Source: Jackrogersella multiformis (taxonomy: Eukaryota > Ascomycota > Sordariomycetes > Xylariales > Hypoxylaceae). Taken from it: a stretch of 64,000 nucleotides of DNA. The notes beneath the pieces are model-generated. The model was not told the DNA's origin. It searched no databases and saw only the letters and a program-made list of their open reading frames with translations. Both the position numbers and the translations under genes were made by a program. The DNA lies in the NCBI GenBank assembly GCA_902806575.1, contig CADCXD010000002.1, positions 1 through 64,000 on the forward strand, given 5' to 3'. Below, one piece after another: positions 11,960 to 23,436 of the stretch (position 1 is the first letter of the stretch; each line of letters opens with the position of its first letter).

Positions 11960-12780
11960 ATGTTGTTTATAGGTTTAACCGGTTCTATTGCCACCGGCAA
12001 GTCAACTGTGTCTTCTCTCTCCTGCCTCGCCCCCTCATTCACTTCCCATCATCGATGCCGATATCCTTGCCCGCCAGGTCGTAGAGCCCGGGACAAGTGG
12101 TTATAAGGCCATCGTGAAATATTTTGGTCCTTCTACGCCAGATTTACTGGTTCCAGTCACCGAGTCAATGCCGGCTGATGGGAAGAATGGGAAGGGTAGG
12201 CCGCTAAACAGGCAAGCGTTGGGCAAGCGTATATTTGGTAGCAGCGATGAGCGGAAGAAAGATCGGAACGTTCTGAATGGCATTGTACACCCGGCAGTAA
12301 GGAGGGAGGTGTACAAGTCTCTCTTGAGAAACTATCTAAGGGGTAGCTGGGCCGTCGTGCTAGATGTCCCACTGCTTTTCGAGAGTGGCTGGGATAGGCT
12401 GTCTGGTGTGGTGATGGTGGTGGCGGTCAAAGATCCGAAAGTGCAGATGCAGAGACTAAGGAAGCGTGATCCCCATCTTGGTCGAGAAGAAGCGCAGAAC
12501 CGAATTATAAGCCAGACGGATGTGAGGCTGAAAGCGAAGAGGTGCGAGGCGAGAGGCAAGGGAAAGGGGTGGTTATCTGGAACGACGGCTCGAAAGAAGA
12601 GCTGAAAGCTAACATCGACGCTGCGATCGCGGAAATGAAGAGAGGCAGCCCTCCGTGGTGGAACTGGATATGCCTCTGCCCTCCGCTAGGGTGGCTGCAG
12701 GCACGTGGGTATACTGGCAGAACATCAACACCAATAAGAGGTGGGCAGAGATGGAAGCCGAGGAGAAGTCGAAGCTATAA
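11960..12780 (+). CDS. CAB5: Dephospho-CoA kinase (frameshifted)
   Basis: Last step of coenzyme A synthesis: ATP-dependent 3'-phosphorylation of dephospho-CoA. The protein begins MLFIGLTGSIATGKST, a clear P-loop. Then come LPIIDADILARQVVEPG (the DAD motif) and the lid and core segments VVLDVPLLFESGWD and RLRKRDPHLGREEAQNRI. The C-terminus, with WNDGSKEELK and a hydrophobic stretch followed by YWQNINTNKRW, matches the membrane-anchored tail of fungal Cab5. Frameshifts lie near 12015 (a CT-rich stretch just after the P-loop), near 12568 (a short GGGG run) and near 12690. Stop TAA 12778-12780. No intron is needed. Expected length is about 270 residues. Confidence 0.9.
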
Positions 12781-13671
12781 TCCCGAATACTACCACGAGT
12801 CAAATTCCCTATCCATATACGTGTTCATGATACTAAGGTGGTAGCTGCACTTACCTATGTACGTACGCTCGGTACATGTGTATGTAAGGAATACATGTAG
12901 TATGGAATATTAAGGTTACTGGGTGGGCACCTTCCTACTTTGCGCCAATGGTTACCGTGGGTAGTCGCAGTTGCCTTTGGTAGTTGCTATGATTGCTATG
13001 GATAGCGTAAGTGAGCGAGAGTCAGTTTCACAAGATTGTGTCGAATAAAAATTTAACTTTTACTACTTGGGAAGTCGCGACCACTTTACTTGCTCGCTCC
13101 CGAACCTACCAAGGTACTTAAGTATTCACTTCCGGTTCCTGTTCAATTCAAAGTTTCTCTTTTCTTTAACACCCTACCCAAATACTTTACCCTTTACACT
13201 TTACATACCTTCTTTCGTTAACCTAGAACCTCGCCCTTAGTTTGTTTTTTCGAACAACTGACGCGACTTCGACACACAACTGCCACTGTGATACCACAGC
13301 TTTGGCCATTTCATCTTTGGCCATCCTATATCCTGTTCATCCCATCTCTTGACAACAATCGTTACCTAAGTTTTATTTCATCTCGGCTGTCAACTCCATC
13401 TTCAAACCACGCTGAGTTTTCTCCCACTCTAACTAATACCTACATTCCCCCCATCTTTCATCGATTCATGCTTCGATTCATGCTTCCATCCATTCTTCCA
13501 TCCATTCTTCCATCGACGGATTGCACTCTAATCATTTGATCACCTGTACATGTCGATTATTTTGTGTTACTTTCATACTTCCTAGTCTCAGACCAAGGAC
13601 CTACTCGATATATACTACGAGCGTTCTTAGGTCTAATTCATAGGATTCGGGAGTTCACCACAGTCAACACA
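12781..13671. other. Intergenic and TC-rich leader
   Basis: CAB5 3' flank followed by a pyrimidine-rich leader for the next gene. Near 13465-13515 there are short tandem repeats of the type ATTCATGCTTC and CCATCCATTCTT. The short open frame inside (13288-13539) has TC-biased composition and no protein-like features. Confidence 0.6.
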
Positions 13672-16453
13672 ATGCCACCCAGTTCATTTGTTGAATGGGT
13701 GATCGGCAAGCATATCGTCGTCGCCCAAAAAGACGAAAGAACTGGCAAATTAGTCAAGAAATACCGTCCTGTTTGGGAACTAGAACTCGAGACGGACGAT
13801 AAGTCAAGATCCGATCATTTGAAATTGACTTATCCGAGAACTGGACAAGACAATCACTCCAGTCGAACCAGTCAAACTGTAGAGGCTGAGGGCAAGTCAG
13901 TTCGGTTCGCAGAGAATGCCCATAGAACAAAACACAACAAACCACCTGTTCAGCCTTCGCCACACTCGAAAACAACAACAAACCAACTGTTCAGCCTTCG
14001 CCGCACTCGAAAACGGATGCCAGCATCAAGGTGGGAAACAGTCACGATGAAGGGAAACTAAACGAGAATGCCATCGCCGATTGTTCATGTGCCAATTGCG
14101 TTGAAGCACGAAAGAAATCACATGTCACAGTGAAGACCAAGAACCGAGGAACTAATTCATCGACCCACAGTACTGTTACTGTACACACCAATTTTGTACA
14201 TGCTAAACACAAAGCAAAGAAGGCAGAATCGGCCAAGTCTAAGGCCGTCACTAGTAAGCAAACTGCGAAGCCAAAAGCTAAGAAGGAGAAGGAGAAGTCG
14301 GAGAGTGAGAATGAAGTTACCGATACTACGGCAACTGAAACCGAACCAGAAACCGAGGTCGATACTGAAGTTACTACTGAAGCTGAGACCGAAGTAGAGA
14401 CCGAAGTAGAGACTGAGGTCGAAACTGAAGCTGAATCCGAGAAGGAACCCCCGAAGAAAAAGGGAGGCAAGAAAGGCGGACAGAACAAGCAGGCGGGCCA
14501 GGGCAAGAAGGGAAACAAGGATAAACAGAACAAGCAAGACAACAAGGCTCAGAAAGGCAAGCAGGAAAAGCAGAGTACGCCACCAAAGAAGCAAGACAAG
14601 CAAAAACATAGTCAGAAGCAAGAGAGCAAGGAAGACGACAAGAAATCAGAGGAAACCACGGCAGACAATGACAGCGATGATTTTGTCACCCCTATGCAGC
14701 CTTATCTCTCATGAAGGATAAACGAAAGAGGGCAAAGGCAAGGGCAAAGGCAAAGGAGAATGAGAAGGAGAAGGAGAAGGCTAAGGCTAAGGAGAAGGAG
14801 AAGAAGAAGGGCTAAGGCTAAGGCTAAGGCTAAGGCTAAAGAAGAGTCACTCCCACCTCCCAATCCGCGACCCGGTGCTCGCCACGTGAATTTCCTCCTG
14901 CCAAGCGAGTCTCGGGTTCTACAAGTTGAACACGCTATAGAGGCACCTCAGGATCCCCATCCTAATGCCTTTTATGACAATACACGCGGAGTCATGCGCG
15001 TATATCACGGACCGGCTTACGGCAACCCAAATGGAGCCTTATATCCTCCCAAGATTTACAACAATCAGAGCTTGCCCATTGGCACACCACATCCAACACA
15101 GAACCCGTGGTACAATGGATTCCCGGCCGAGCCTGGCGGAAGACCTACGCCTCCTCGTGCATCACCCCAGCTGCCTTACCAACAACCCCACCAGCAGCAT
15201 TACCAACGGGATTACCAACGGGATTACCACCAACCTCACCAACAGCAGTATCCTTCACCTCGCCATCAGCAATACCCCTCGCCTCAGCCTGCCGCTGCCC
15301 ATCCCAAGAGAATCCCTGGTTCCAAGGATACGGTAGTACAACCGTGGGAAACCCCCAAGGAGGCTCGTGTCCCTGACTTTGCAGCAGACTTTGACCCTGT
15401 CAGATACGCAGAGATGCTTCAACAGCACAGTACGACGCCGACGTCTCATTCACCAAAAGTAGAAGTATCAAAATCCAAGAACAGCGATAGAGGTGGGCAA
15501 TCGAACGTCATTCCGACCATCGAGATCAATGGCAAACCGCCCTCAGACACTCAAAAAAGCTCCTGGCTCACGAAACGGCTCAGGATCTCAAAAGGGGAAA
15601 TAATGATGATAAGGGCGGTGACAAACAGGCTAAGAATGATAAGGACACATCTGCTGTGCGCCGCTCTTTCCGAGACATGATCGCGAAGGACAAGGCTGAA
15701 GCAAAGGCTAGAGAGCTACGTAATAAAGAACGGGCTATGTACAAGAAGGGCAGCAAGGAATCTAGCCCGGCAGTTCGATACAAGTACCCGACTGGCAATG
15801 GAAGCTGGAGCGGCGAGAACAATAAGACTAATGGCAGCGATAACCAGTGGGGCACAGGAAAAGCTGCAGCAAATGGTGGTAAAAACGGCGGTGGTGAATG
15901 GGGTGAAGGCAACCTGATTCCAAATCCATCGGGTAACAACAACAATGGTGAATGGAATGGCGAGGGCAATGCCGCCGCTCTTGCTGAATGGGGTTCAGGC
16001 AATGGCAGTGTCAAGAATCGCAGCGCCAACAATGGTAGTAGCGGTAGCAAGAAGTCAAACGACAGCAAGAAGTCGAGCGGTGGCTCTAAGCCTAGCGGAG
16101 GCTCTAAGCCTAGCGCAGGCTCTAAAGCTAGCGCTAGGCAAGAGACCTCGTCAGGTCGTCATCTGCCTGGCAGTTGGGTCAGTCCAACGAGATCGGTCCA
16201 CTCCACCCGTTCTCGACCTCCTGGCACGACTCCAAACAACGTTGGCCCGGACATGCGCGGCTCTGACCAGAGCTTCACCAACGACGTGGACGGGAAGGCT
16301 GACGAGTTCGGTGATATCAGAGATAAGAAGGCTCGGAGTGGCGCATCAGGCTGGAAGGACCACGGAGCAGCTCAGAGTTCCGGCGGCGTCTTTGATGAGG
16401 AGGATAAGTGGAACGGCCGCGGAAATGGGGAGGACGGACAATCAAAGTGGTAG
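13672..16453 (+). CDS. Large intrinsically disordered protein, unknown function (frameshifted)
   Basis: Not recognised. The N-terminus (MPPSSFVEWVIGKHIVVAQ) is the only part that looks folded. It is followed by Lys/Glu-rich low complexity, Glu-Thr repeats (about 14340-14440), a Lys/Gln-rich stretch, then KAKAK repeats (14740-14850). A Pro/Tyr/Gln-rich segment has a conserved-looking patch (ARHVNFLLPSESRVLQVEHA, then YDNTRGVMRVYHGPAYGNP). The tail is Gly/Asn/Ser-rich and ends GNGEDGQSKW at TAG 16453. Frame changes are needed near 13975 (inside a 42-bp imperfect tandem repeat), 14705, 14815 and 15590. I infer one gene because the composition and reading direction carry on through each break. 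Two adjacent genes remain possible, with a boundary near 14.7 kb. Confidence 0.6.
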
Positions 16454-18103
16454 AACTGGTATGATTACGTCCTGCCTTATATGCGGACCTAGCTTTTCTT
16501 TTTATACTCATTAATTGCAGAAAAAGACCACCGATGAGGCTTGCGAGATAGCATCGTTCTCACGAGACAGCTCCTTACTGGTACTGTGTACTAGCTAAGG
16601 TATCTACATGGCTAGAGATTCGGAAAACCGTGGTGGGCAGCCAGCTGTACAGAGCATCGCACCTACTTATCTATAGGCATGGAGAATCAGCTGCTACCTA
16701 TCAGCATGGGAAGGTGGTGTATGTAGGGGGATAGTCATTCATTCATTCATGGACCTCTATAGGAATACACATTGTTGTAACGACCATAAGTGATACTCCG
16801 ATGCCATACAATTGTGAACCTTTTCTCTTTTCTATTATACCTTGCCTACCTATATTCGTATTGTATCACGAGTGAGCTAGGATATGTCGTTAATTAACAC
16901 GAGTATCGAACCCCCCATAATCAATCTCTAGGGCTGCCGATAACAAGGCTTTTAACAAGTTTACATTTACCTTGTTTCGTCTTAACCAAATTGACTTGAT
17001 GGGATTAAGAAATCTGGCAAATCAACTGAACCAAAGACAAATCCCCATTTAGTTTAAGTTTACCTCCATGTGCGTAGGTACCTTGAGGTAGGTAGGTAGG
17101 CAGGTTGCCGGATACCCTCCCTCTCTTTGCTATAGCTATCAGGCATCGCGAAGGCGGTTGGGAGGCACGATTCAGGGGTATATGGGTAAAAGTGGGGTAT
17201 ATAGACAGATGGGGCCAGGGGTAATCCCCCTTATTTTGGATAATGGCTCATGGTCAAGTCAAGTCAAGTCAAATTTAGTTAATTCAATTCGTGAATACAT
17301 TCAATATCTTTAATGTCTTTGGGTAAGTAGGGACGTATCGACGCTTAACTAGATGAGACGAGACGAGACATGACTCGAGGCTGGGTAAAGTGTTCATGTT
17401 CGACTCGACTTGTCTGCCTGTTGAAAGCCCGATCAAGAGTCGAATGTGGACGCATTTATCATGTCTATCCATCATAACCGACATCTAGAAATTGGAAGTT
17501 GTAATATCGGGTCATTTCTACGAAGGGAATTAATTATATAGCTGTAGGACGAGTGGATATATGCCTGTACACCTGTATGCTTGTTTGCCTGTGGTAAGTA
17601 CAACATATCGCTCTAGACCTAGGAAACCCTGCTATAATAGATGACAGCGGCAAACATCAGTCTACAATCGACGAATTTTATTAGACGATTAAACACCATG
17701 AATGTTCACCTTGACTAGGTATTTAGTCTGGTCTTGACTTGAATCAACATCTCACATGGGTGCATAAAAGCGTGTATTGATAAGACAATTTTTATTTTAG
17801 GCACTAAGGAGTGGAATTGGTGCTCTCAATTAAGTGAAGCAGACTAGAGCAGCTGTGGCGCGAGAGGAAAATAAAACAATCTGATAATGGACCCCTCTTA
17901 TCTTTTTGCCTCCTTTTCTCTACGAGTAGAATAAAACTGGTGTTACACCAGCACATAACTTTTGATCGATGTAGGAAAGGGATGGGAGGGTAGAAGTGCA
18001 GAAGTGAAAAAAAAACCCAATGCATAATCAACTTAGCAAACCAAAGATATTCATCCTTGGAATCACGGCAGTATAAGTAATGTTTGCAGCCAATGTTCGT
18101 AGT
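16454..18103. other. Convergent intergenic region
   Basis: 3' flanks of the disordered-protein gene and TIF5. Contains a CATT run near 16735-16750, a TAGG/TACC cluster near 17075-17105 and a short AAGTC pentanucleotide repeat near 17252-17272. The last frameshifted gene and the first clean gene lie on either side of this gap. No gene seen. Confidence 0.65.
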
Positions 18104-19497
18104 CTACTCTTCATCCGAATCCTCCTCCGCCTCATCCAACCACTTGAGGAACGGCTCTGCAGCACGACGAATCTTCTTTGACGTGGAGAGGTCGACGTAC
18201 TTCTTGCTAGCCTTGGTTCCCCAATTCTTGATCACTTCCTCGCTGACAAGGTCCTTGTCGTAGAGCTGATGAAGGATCTTGACGATCCTGTCGCCGGTCA
18301 GCAGCTCGGGGTGGTCCTTGCTCTGGGAGGCCAGAAGACGCTCGATACCACCCAGAAGAGCCCTCTCGTGGCGTTCAGTGGTAACCATCTAATGATAATT
18401 AGTGAATGTCTTGTACAAACAACGAAAGGAAGGCAGGGGTGTAATAAGACTCAAGAATACGGGGGGATGGGAGTCTCTGGACATACCTGCTTGAGCATTG
18501 CGGCACGCTTGGGGATCTGAGTGATGACGTTCTCATCCAATAGAGTCTGGATGAGGACCAAGACGGTCTTGTGCTTGGTCTCGATTCCAAGCTCCTTAGC
18601 TTTCACGTAAACTTGAATATCATCAACCTTGTTAATGTTACCAGTTTTGGCAGCTTCCTCCTGGATCCAGTCGCCCAGGGTGTCATAGGCGGTGTGCCCA
18701 CCGCCCTCTCCTTCGTCATCGTCGTCGGCACCGCCAAGAACAAGCTTCAGACGGAACTCGCTCGGGAGTTGGCTTTGACGAGCTTTAACGGCCTTCTCGG
18801 ACATGTCAACAGCCCAGTCGTCGTCCTTGACTTCGGCCGGAGCATCAATGACCTGAGCGGCAGCGTTAATCTTACGGGTAAACTCGTCATCGCTGGCAGC
18901 ATCGTCGTCGTCGTCGTTCTTGTCGCTGGTTCTGTTGGAGCCGTTCTCGGAATTCTCCCCACCGCTTCCTTGTCCGTTCTCTTTGTTGCCGTTCTGGAGA
19001 GCCTGCTGCTTGGCCTTGCGGGCGGCCTTGCGTTCGGCTTTGTCCTTCTTGCCGCCCTTCTTGGGCTGGTTCTTCAGGATGAATCCACTAAGCTTCAGGC
19101 GAAGATCAACGTCAGTGCGCTGGCCGCAGGCCTTGCAATCGAGGACGATGTGGCCGTCCTTGATGACGACGTCTGTCTCGGGGTTCTTGCACTTCTTGCA
19201 GAGAACGAACTTGTTAATGAAGCCATCAAGATGGTCCTGAAGCTTGGAAGCCTCGTGGGCACCGTTGATGATCCAGCGGTCATCGGGTGGATCAATGTTG
19301 GTCTGGGCACCAAGCTCGAAGCCGAAGTACTTGATGACGTACGATCCGGGGCGAGCAAGAGAAGCAGCAACGCTGCTCAAATTGACGACGACAGTCTTGA
19401 TACCATTGCCTTTGCCTTCAATTTTGGTCTGGATCCTTTCCATCTTGTAGCGATAGTAGGCATCGGTGACATCACGACGAACGTTGACGAGCGCCAT
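18104..19497 (-). CDS. TIF5: Translation initiation factor eIF5
   Basis: GTPase-activating protein for eIF2 in the 43S pre-initiation complex. Two exons: 18487-19497 and 18104-18388, joined across a 98-nt intron (gtatgt donor, tag acceptor). The result is 431 residues, the normal length. The N-terminal eIF2-beta-like domain begins MALVNVRRDVTDAYYRYKM. It ends in a zinc ribbon with Cys 100, 103, 121 and 124 (CKKC and CKAC). A Lys-rich and Asp-rich linker follows, then the C-terminal W2/HEAT domain ending FLKWLDEAEEDSDEE, the acidic-aromatic box that binds eIF2-beta and eIF3. Start context is CAAAAATGG. Completely open, unlike all genes to its left. The long antisense frame is a by-product of the codon bias. 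Confidence 0.97.
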
Positions 19498-22190
19498 TTT
19501 TGCGGTATTGTATTACAGTGAAGCGGTCGAAGAAAGAGACTCGGTTATAGTCTTGATTAGTCGGAGATATTGAATTCCTTCAATTTTATGAGACGAGGAC
19601 TAGGTAGTCATTCGTGAGCGGGGACGGGGGGAGGGAGAGGATCGGGAAGCCAGGATCTCAGTAGAGAGGACTGATCCCGGTGGACATAGGGAAGACTGGA
19701 TGGTAAGTGCCAGCGTTGGAAGGCATTAACTCGGGCGATGTAATCGCAGGTTGGACTCAGCCGACGGAGCTGATATTAGGGCTACAAGGTTTTCGCGGTA
19801 TGCGAAACGACTGCAGCGGTAGAGGGGGAGAGTGTTTAAACACAGCGGTCTTGTCGTGCTGATACATAAACAACAGTGTTGTCCTGTACCCTATTATGTT
19901 GAGGGTGTATTTGGTCAAAGGTCGAAGGCGGCAAGCAAGAAGCAGACCTTGAATCACAGAATGCCGTAGTCAGAGGTCTGTTTCGTAGCGGCGATGGCGT
20001 TTAGGATAAAGCTAGGTTGGTTGTGGGTTGTGATTTGTGTTGGTGAATATTGGCAGAAGAGCCTGGGGATGGATTTGATGAATTTGCTGAGGTCGGCTTT
20101 AAATACTCAAAAAGTAGAAACAGTTAAAAAGGCAGCGACCGCCGCAGGTTTTAATCTTGTTAGCAAGTAACAAGCAGAGTTGTTGATTACGATATGGTGG
20201 TGCGAACCACGTTGCTTGGTTTGCTGTGATGGCGATTTGCTGATGTTGTAGAAGGGAAAGAGAGGGAAGTGGTGGGAAAAGTTAGGAGAAAGGAAAGTAC
20301 GGAATAATAAGTGTGAGAAATGAGGAGGGCAAGTCAAAGAAAGTGGTTCCTCAAGGAAATCGCGGCGTAGTGGGTTGAATAATGGAAAAAATTGTGCAAG
20401 CACCACCCGCTAATAGGTACCCTTAGGTACACTACCTAGGTACAGGAGCACACATTAGTAGGACCACATCCCACCTAACTCGCAAACTTTCGCACAAAAA
20501 AGCCCGCCACATGTGGGCTCCGCACCCAGAATCGACGTTTAATTCACTAGCGCCTTACATTATACAACAAACCCTAAGGCGTGTAGAGTTTGGGTAGGAA
20601 CCTAAGGGCTTAGTTAGGTACCTAGTGGAACCTAAGAGGTACCTCCGAGGAAGCCTGAAGGAAGCCCGAGAGGCTCTCGGAGCTATGTAAATGCCACATC
20701 CCATTGCGGCACATGGCCGCTTCCAATGCTTTATTAATTAGATCCGCAGGAGCGAAGCCAAATACATGTAATTTCTCTATCTTGTATATCTTCAGGCTTA
20801 AGCCGGTGCAAATTACCCAAGACTGTTAAATATCGATGAATCTGCAAAATAAATGCAGGTAAAAAAAACATACTAGGCTTCAAACTCGAGAAATCTTTAA
20901 AAAATCATAAATTCGGCGTAGTATTATTCATTGCTTGATTATGTACCTTTCTACTAGTATCTATATAAAGAATCAGTTATCACTATGGTTATTATTACTA
21001 CCGGTATGCATCCAAAAAGATATCTGTGCTTTCTAAAACGTCACTATGACACGAAGGAAATCACCATTCCGCTATTGGCGTCTGACAGCTCACTCTCTCG
21101 GGTGCAAATAAGACAGACTCGCATACTTGACCTAATAATAAGCAGATTATTCACACAGAGTTTCAGGAAGAAGTTTGTTTTGCTTGCCAAGGCACTCGGA
21201 GAATCTGTCATGCCTCGCCCACGCCGGCATCTACATCCGAAGTCATAAATAGAATGGACGTAATCGATAGAGCAAGCATCCCGCCCAGTTACATGGTACC
21301 TACGCTGTGTGGTTGTCTTGCACGTCTGGCACCAATCACTCCCACCGTGGCTAACAAGCCACGGCTGATTCGATCTATCAGACTGGGTCCTAGTCTGGTG
21401 GACTAGTGTAGGCTGCATACTTCCAGATTCCCAATCCCCAGCCTCTTGGCAGGCCAAATACATGGATTTGCAGTAGTTATTATATGTATATAGGAAAATC
21501 AGCATCGGGTTATTAGGTTAAGTAATTGGAAGTTTAAGGAATTCATAGAATTAAAAAGCAAAGTGCCTATCAGAGTTGTTACAAAGCTACCGGAGCAAAC
21601 GCCGGCGACAATGCCCCATTCGTCGCCTCCGTCTGTTCCTAATTTAAGTGCATCTCTTATATCGGGATCACAGACTTATCAAAGGGTGCTTTCCTCCGTC
21701 ATTTATATGAACCCGGTTGCTTGCATATGCACAATGCAACATGGCGACGCGTGGTATAACTTTGCCAGGATATAAGTGGTCACAATTCCCTGTACAGGAG
21801 CATATATGTCGCACTTCGCCCAAGGCTTGTATTCTTGGGAACTACCCTTCAGACTGAATGTCTATATGAAGGTTCAGGCAAACAAGCCTCCTATCAACGC
21901 CTTATGTCACGCCTTATGTCCTTAGTCTCCCTGACTAATTCCGAACCAAAACCCCTAGACCTAATGTCCACCAATGTTTGACTCGGTGAATGAGGCGATT
22001 GAAAACAAGTACGATGCTGATCCACATGTCGAGTACAAATGAGTCCGGGAAACACGAAAATTCACTGGTACAGTCGCGGATCAGATGCCGAAGAGAATCG
22101 ATGCTGCAGTAGAAGAAAAGTCGCCGAGGGTATAGAAGAGATAAACACCAAGTATGAAGAGCATCGAGTCCATCTACAGCCGAATCGTAC
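19498..22190. other. Intergenic region with TIF5 leader and an AT-rich desert
   Basis: The first several hundred bases are the TIF5 promoter and leader. TAGG/TACC clusters occur at 20412-20445 and 20585-20650. A palindrome CCACATGTGG lies near 20508 and a hairpin CCGAGAG-G-CTCTCGG near 20668. From about 20740 to 21560 the sequence is AT-rich with no convincing gene. A group of hairpins lies at 21345-21406. Confidence 0.6.
21345..21406. other. Cluster of three short hairpins
   Basis: Perfect inverted repeats. CCGTGGCT (21345-21352) pairs with AGCCACGG (21357-21364) around a 4-nt loop. CAGACT (21379-21384) pairs with AGTCTG (21392-21397). CTAGTC (21390-21395) pairs with GACTAG (21401-21406). 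The second and third overlap and are mutually exclusive. Function unknown. Confidence 0.5.
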
Positions 22191-23246
22191 TTATGAAGAT
22201 GACGACTCTTCCTTGGACTGAGGAGGCTGCAGTCCCGCATTCTGCGCCGCCTGCTTCCATATTGCTAGCTCTCGGTAGGCTCGCTCACACTCTTGCTTAA
22301 GCTTATCGTTAGAGGCACTAAGCTCTTGGATAGCTTGCTCGGTAAGGAGCTTCTCTAGAGTCCACTTCTCGATGTTCTGTGCCTCGTTCTCTTTCAACTG
22401 AGTGATGAAGATTACTGCACGCTGTAGGATGGAGCCCTTGTTCTTCTCACATCCAGGCACGATCTTAGCGAGCTCATTGATACCCTCGTTGATAGTCTCG
22501 CGGCGGCGACGCTCAACTTCAAATAAGATTAGCACAATTGTTTTAGCAGTTTGCTGGACATGTAACTTACCCTCTTTGTGGTTGTCCTTACGCATCTTGT
22601 GCCACTCTTCTGAGCCTACGGCTGGCTTAGAACTCGAAGTTGGAGTAGTCGTGTAAGGGGGTTGAGTGGATCTGATGCCGTTTTGCGGCTGGGCAAGGTT
22701 ATTTGCAGATCCGTCAAGGAGACCGTCTGGGAGACCGTCTGGGTGAAGCATGTCGCCGTGGCCAAATGACTCGTGGTGATGCTCTGGGTCTCCGGTAACT
22801 TGTGCTGCAAATGTCTCTTCTGTAGATTGGGGAACGTGGATGGTAGGATACATGGTTCCTAGAGCAGCAGCCGCGGTGCTTGATGCATTGGCATGGGCAG
22901 AAGTGTCATGGTGATCAGCCGTAGCTTGTTGAAGGGCAGTGAAATCAGCATTAGTTGCTGCCTGTGCCGCTGCCTGCGCGGCTTCAACTGCACTCTCGAC
23001 ATATGCCGCATCAGGAGCGCCTGGGATGGTTCCGGTAGGGATGACGCGCTTAGCACGTCGCAACTCAGGTGGTGAATCTGGTGCACCACGCTTTCTCTTC
23101 TGGCTGGGACTTGAGGGAGACGACAGGTTAAAGTCGTTCTGGTCAGCAACAGCCGCGTCGGCCATAGCGGCTAAATGCTCTCGATTTATATGGGCCAGAG
23201 GCTCAAGCATCGACGCCTCTCCGTGGGAGTAACCGTTGGACTCCAT
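22191..23246 (-). CDS. CBF1: Centromere/promoter-binding bHLH-zipper factor Cbf1
   Basis: Sequence-specific factor that binds CACGTG. In yeast it serves centromeres and sulfur-gene promoters. Exons 22571-23246 and 22191-22516 give 333 residues. The basic region is RKDNHKEVERRRRETINEG, with the H-E-R contact residues His223, Glu227 and Arg231. The helix-loop-helix continues through GSILQRAVIFITQLKENE, then NIEKWTLEKLLTEQ begins the zipper; this order closely matches yeast Cbf1. The N-terminal 215 residues are Ala/Ser/His-rich and likely disordered, with a KRKR basic patch. The intron (22517-22570, 54 nt, branch tgctaat) is a multiple of three with no in-frame stop, so retention would insert 18 residues between Glu225 and Val226, inside the basic helix. 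Confidence 0.93.
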   Translation of the reverse strand: MESNGYSHGEASMLEPLAHINREHLAAMADAAVADQNDFNLSSPSSPSQKRKRGAPDSPPELRRAKRVIPTGTIPGAPDAAYVESAVEAAQAAAQAATNADFTALQQATADHHDTSAHANASSTAAAALGTMYPTIHVPQSTEETFAAQVTGDPEHHHESFGHGDMLHPDGLPDGLLDGSANNLAQPQNGIRSTQPPYTTTPTSSSKPAVGSEEWHKMRKDNHKEGKLHVQQTAKTIVLILFEVERRRRETINEGINELAKIVPGCEKNKGSILQRAVIFITQLKENEAQNIEKWTLEKLLTEQAIQELSASNDKLKQECERAYRELAIWKQAAQNAGLQPPQSKEESSSS

Positions 23247-23321
23247 CGTGACTTAGCTTTGAGGAACGTTGTGATCAATCAACGACATCTATTGTAGGCC
23301 ACAACACCGATGCGATCCGTA

Positions 23322-23327
23322 CACGTG
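23322..23327. promoter_or_regulatory. CACGTG E-box in the CBF1 leader
   Basis: Reads CTCACGTGT on the CBF1 strand, a good fit to the yeast Cbf1 site TCACGTG, about 75 bp before the CBF1 start codon. Confidence 0.4.
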
Positions 23328-23364
23328 AGGTGCGTGCCGGATTTGGTCTTATCGCGGAGATACT

Positions 23365-23436
23365 ACTAATGTTAGTATGGGAAATACCATATGTATCAAA
23401 TATGGAGATAAAATATGCGTCGCAGCCATCATTTAC
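23365..23436 (-). other. Probable 5' UTR intron of CBF1
   Basis: Donor CAG|GTAAAT, branch ACTAAC and acceptor TTAG in the right order and spacing (72 nt), upstream of the CBF1 ATG. A second possible leader donor (CCG|GTAAGT) lies at about 23990. Confidence 0.5.

Noticed and set aside
1..16453. Programmed frameshifting in the left-end genes
   Set aside because: Breaks are numerous and fall in unrelated genes. They vary in direction and often lie in homopolymers, which fits sequence error better.
18571..19521. 316-codon open frame antisense to TIF5
   Set aside because: It mirrors the TIF5 exon. Its hydrophobic, repetitive composition is the usual antisense product of biased codons, and it has no domain.
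21044..21505. 153-codon minus-strand frame in the AT-rich gap
   Set aside because: No domain, no intron logic, unusual composition, and it overlaps the hairpin cluster. Likely chance.
20740..21560. AT-rich stretch as a transposon relic
   Set aside because: No terminal repeats, no transposase-like fragments and no target-site duplication could be seen.
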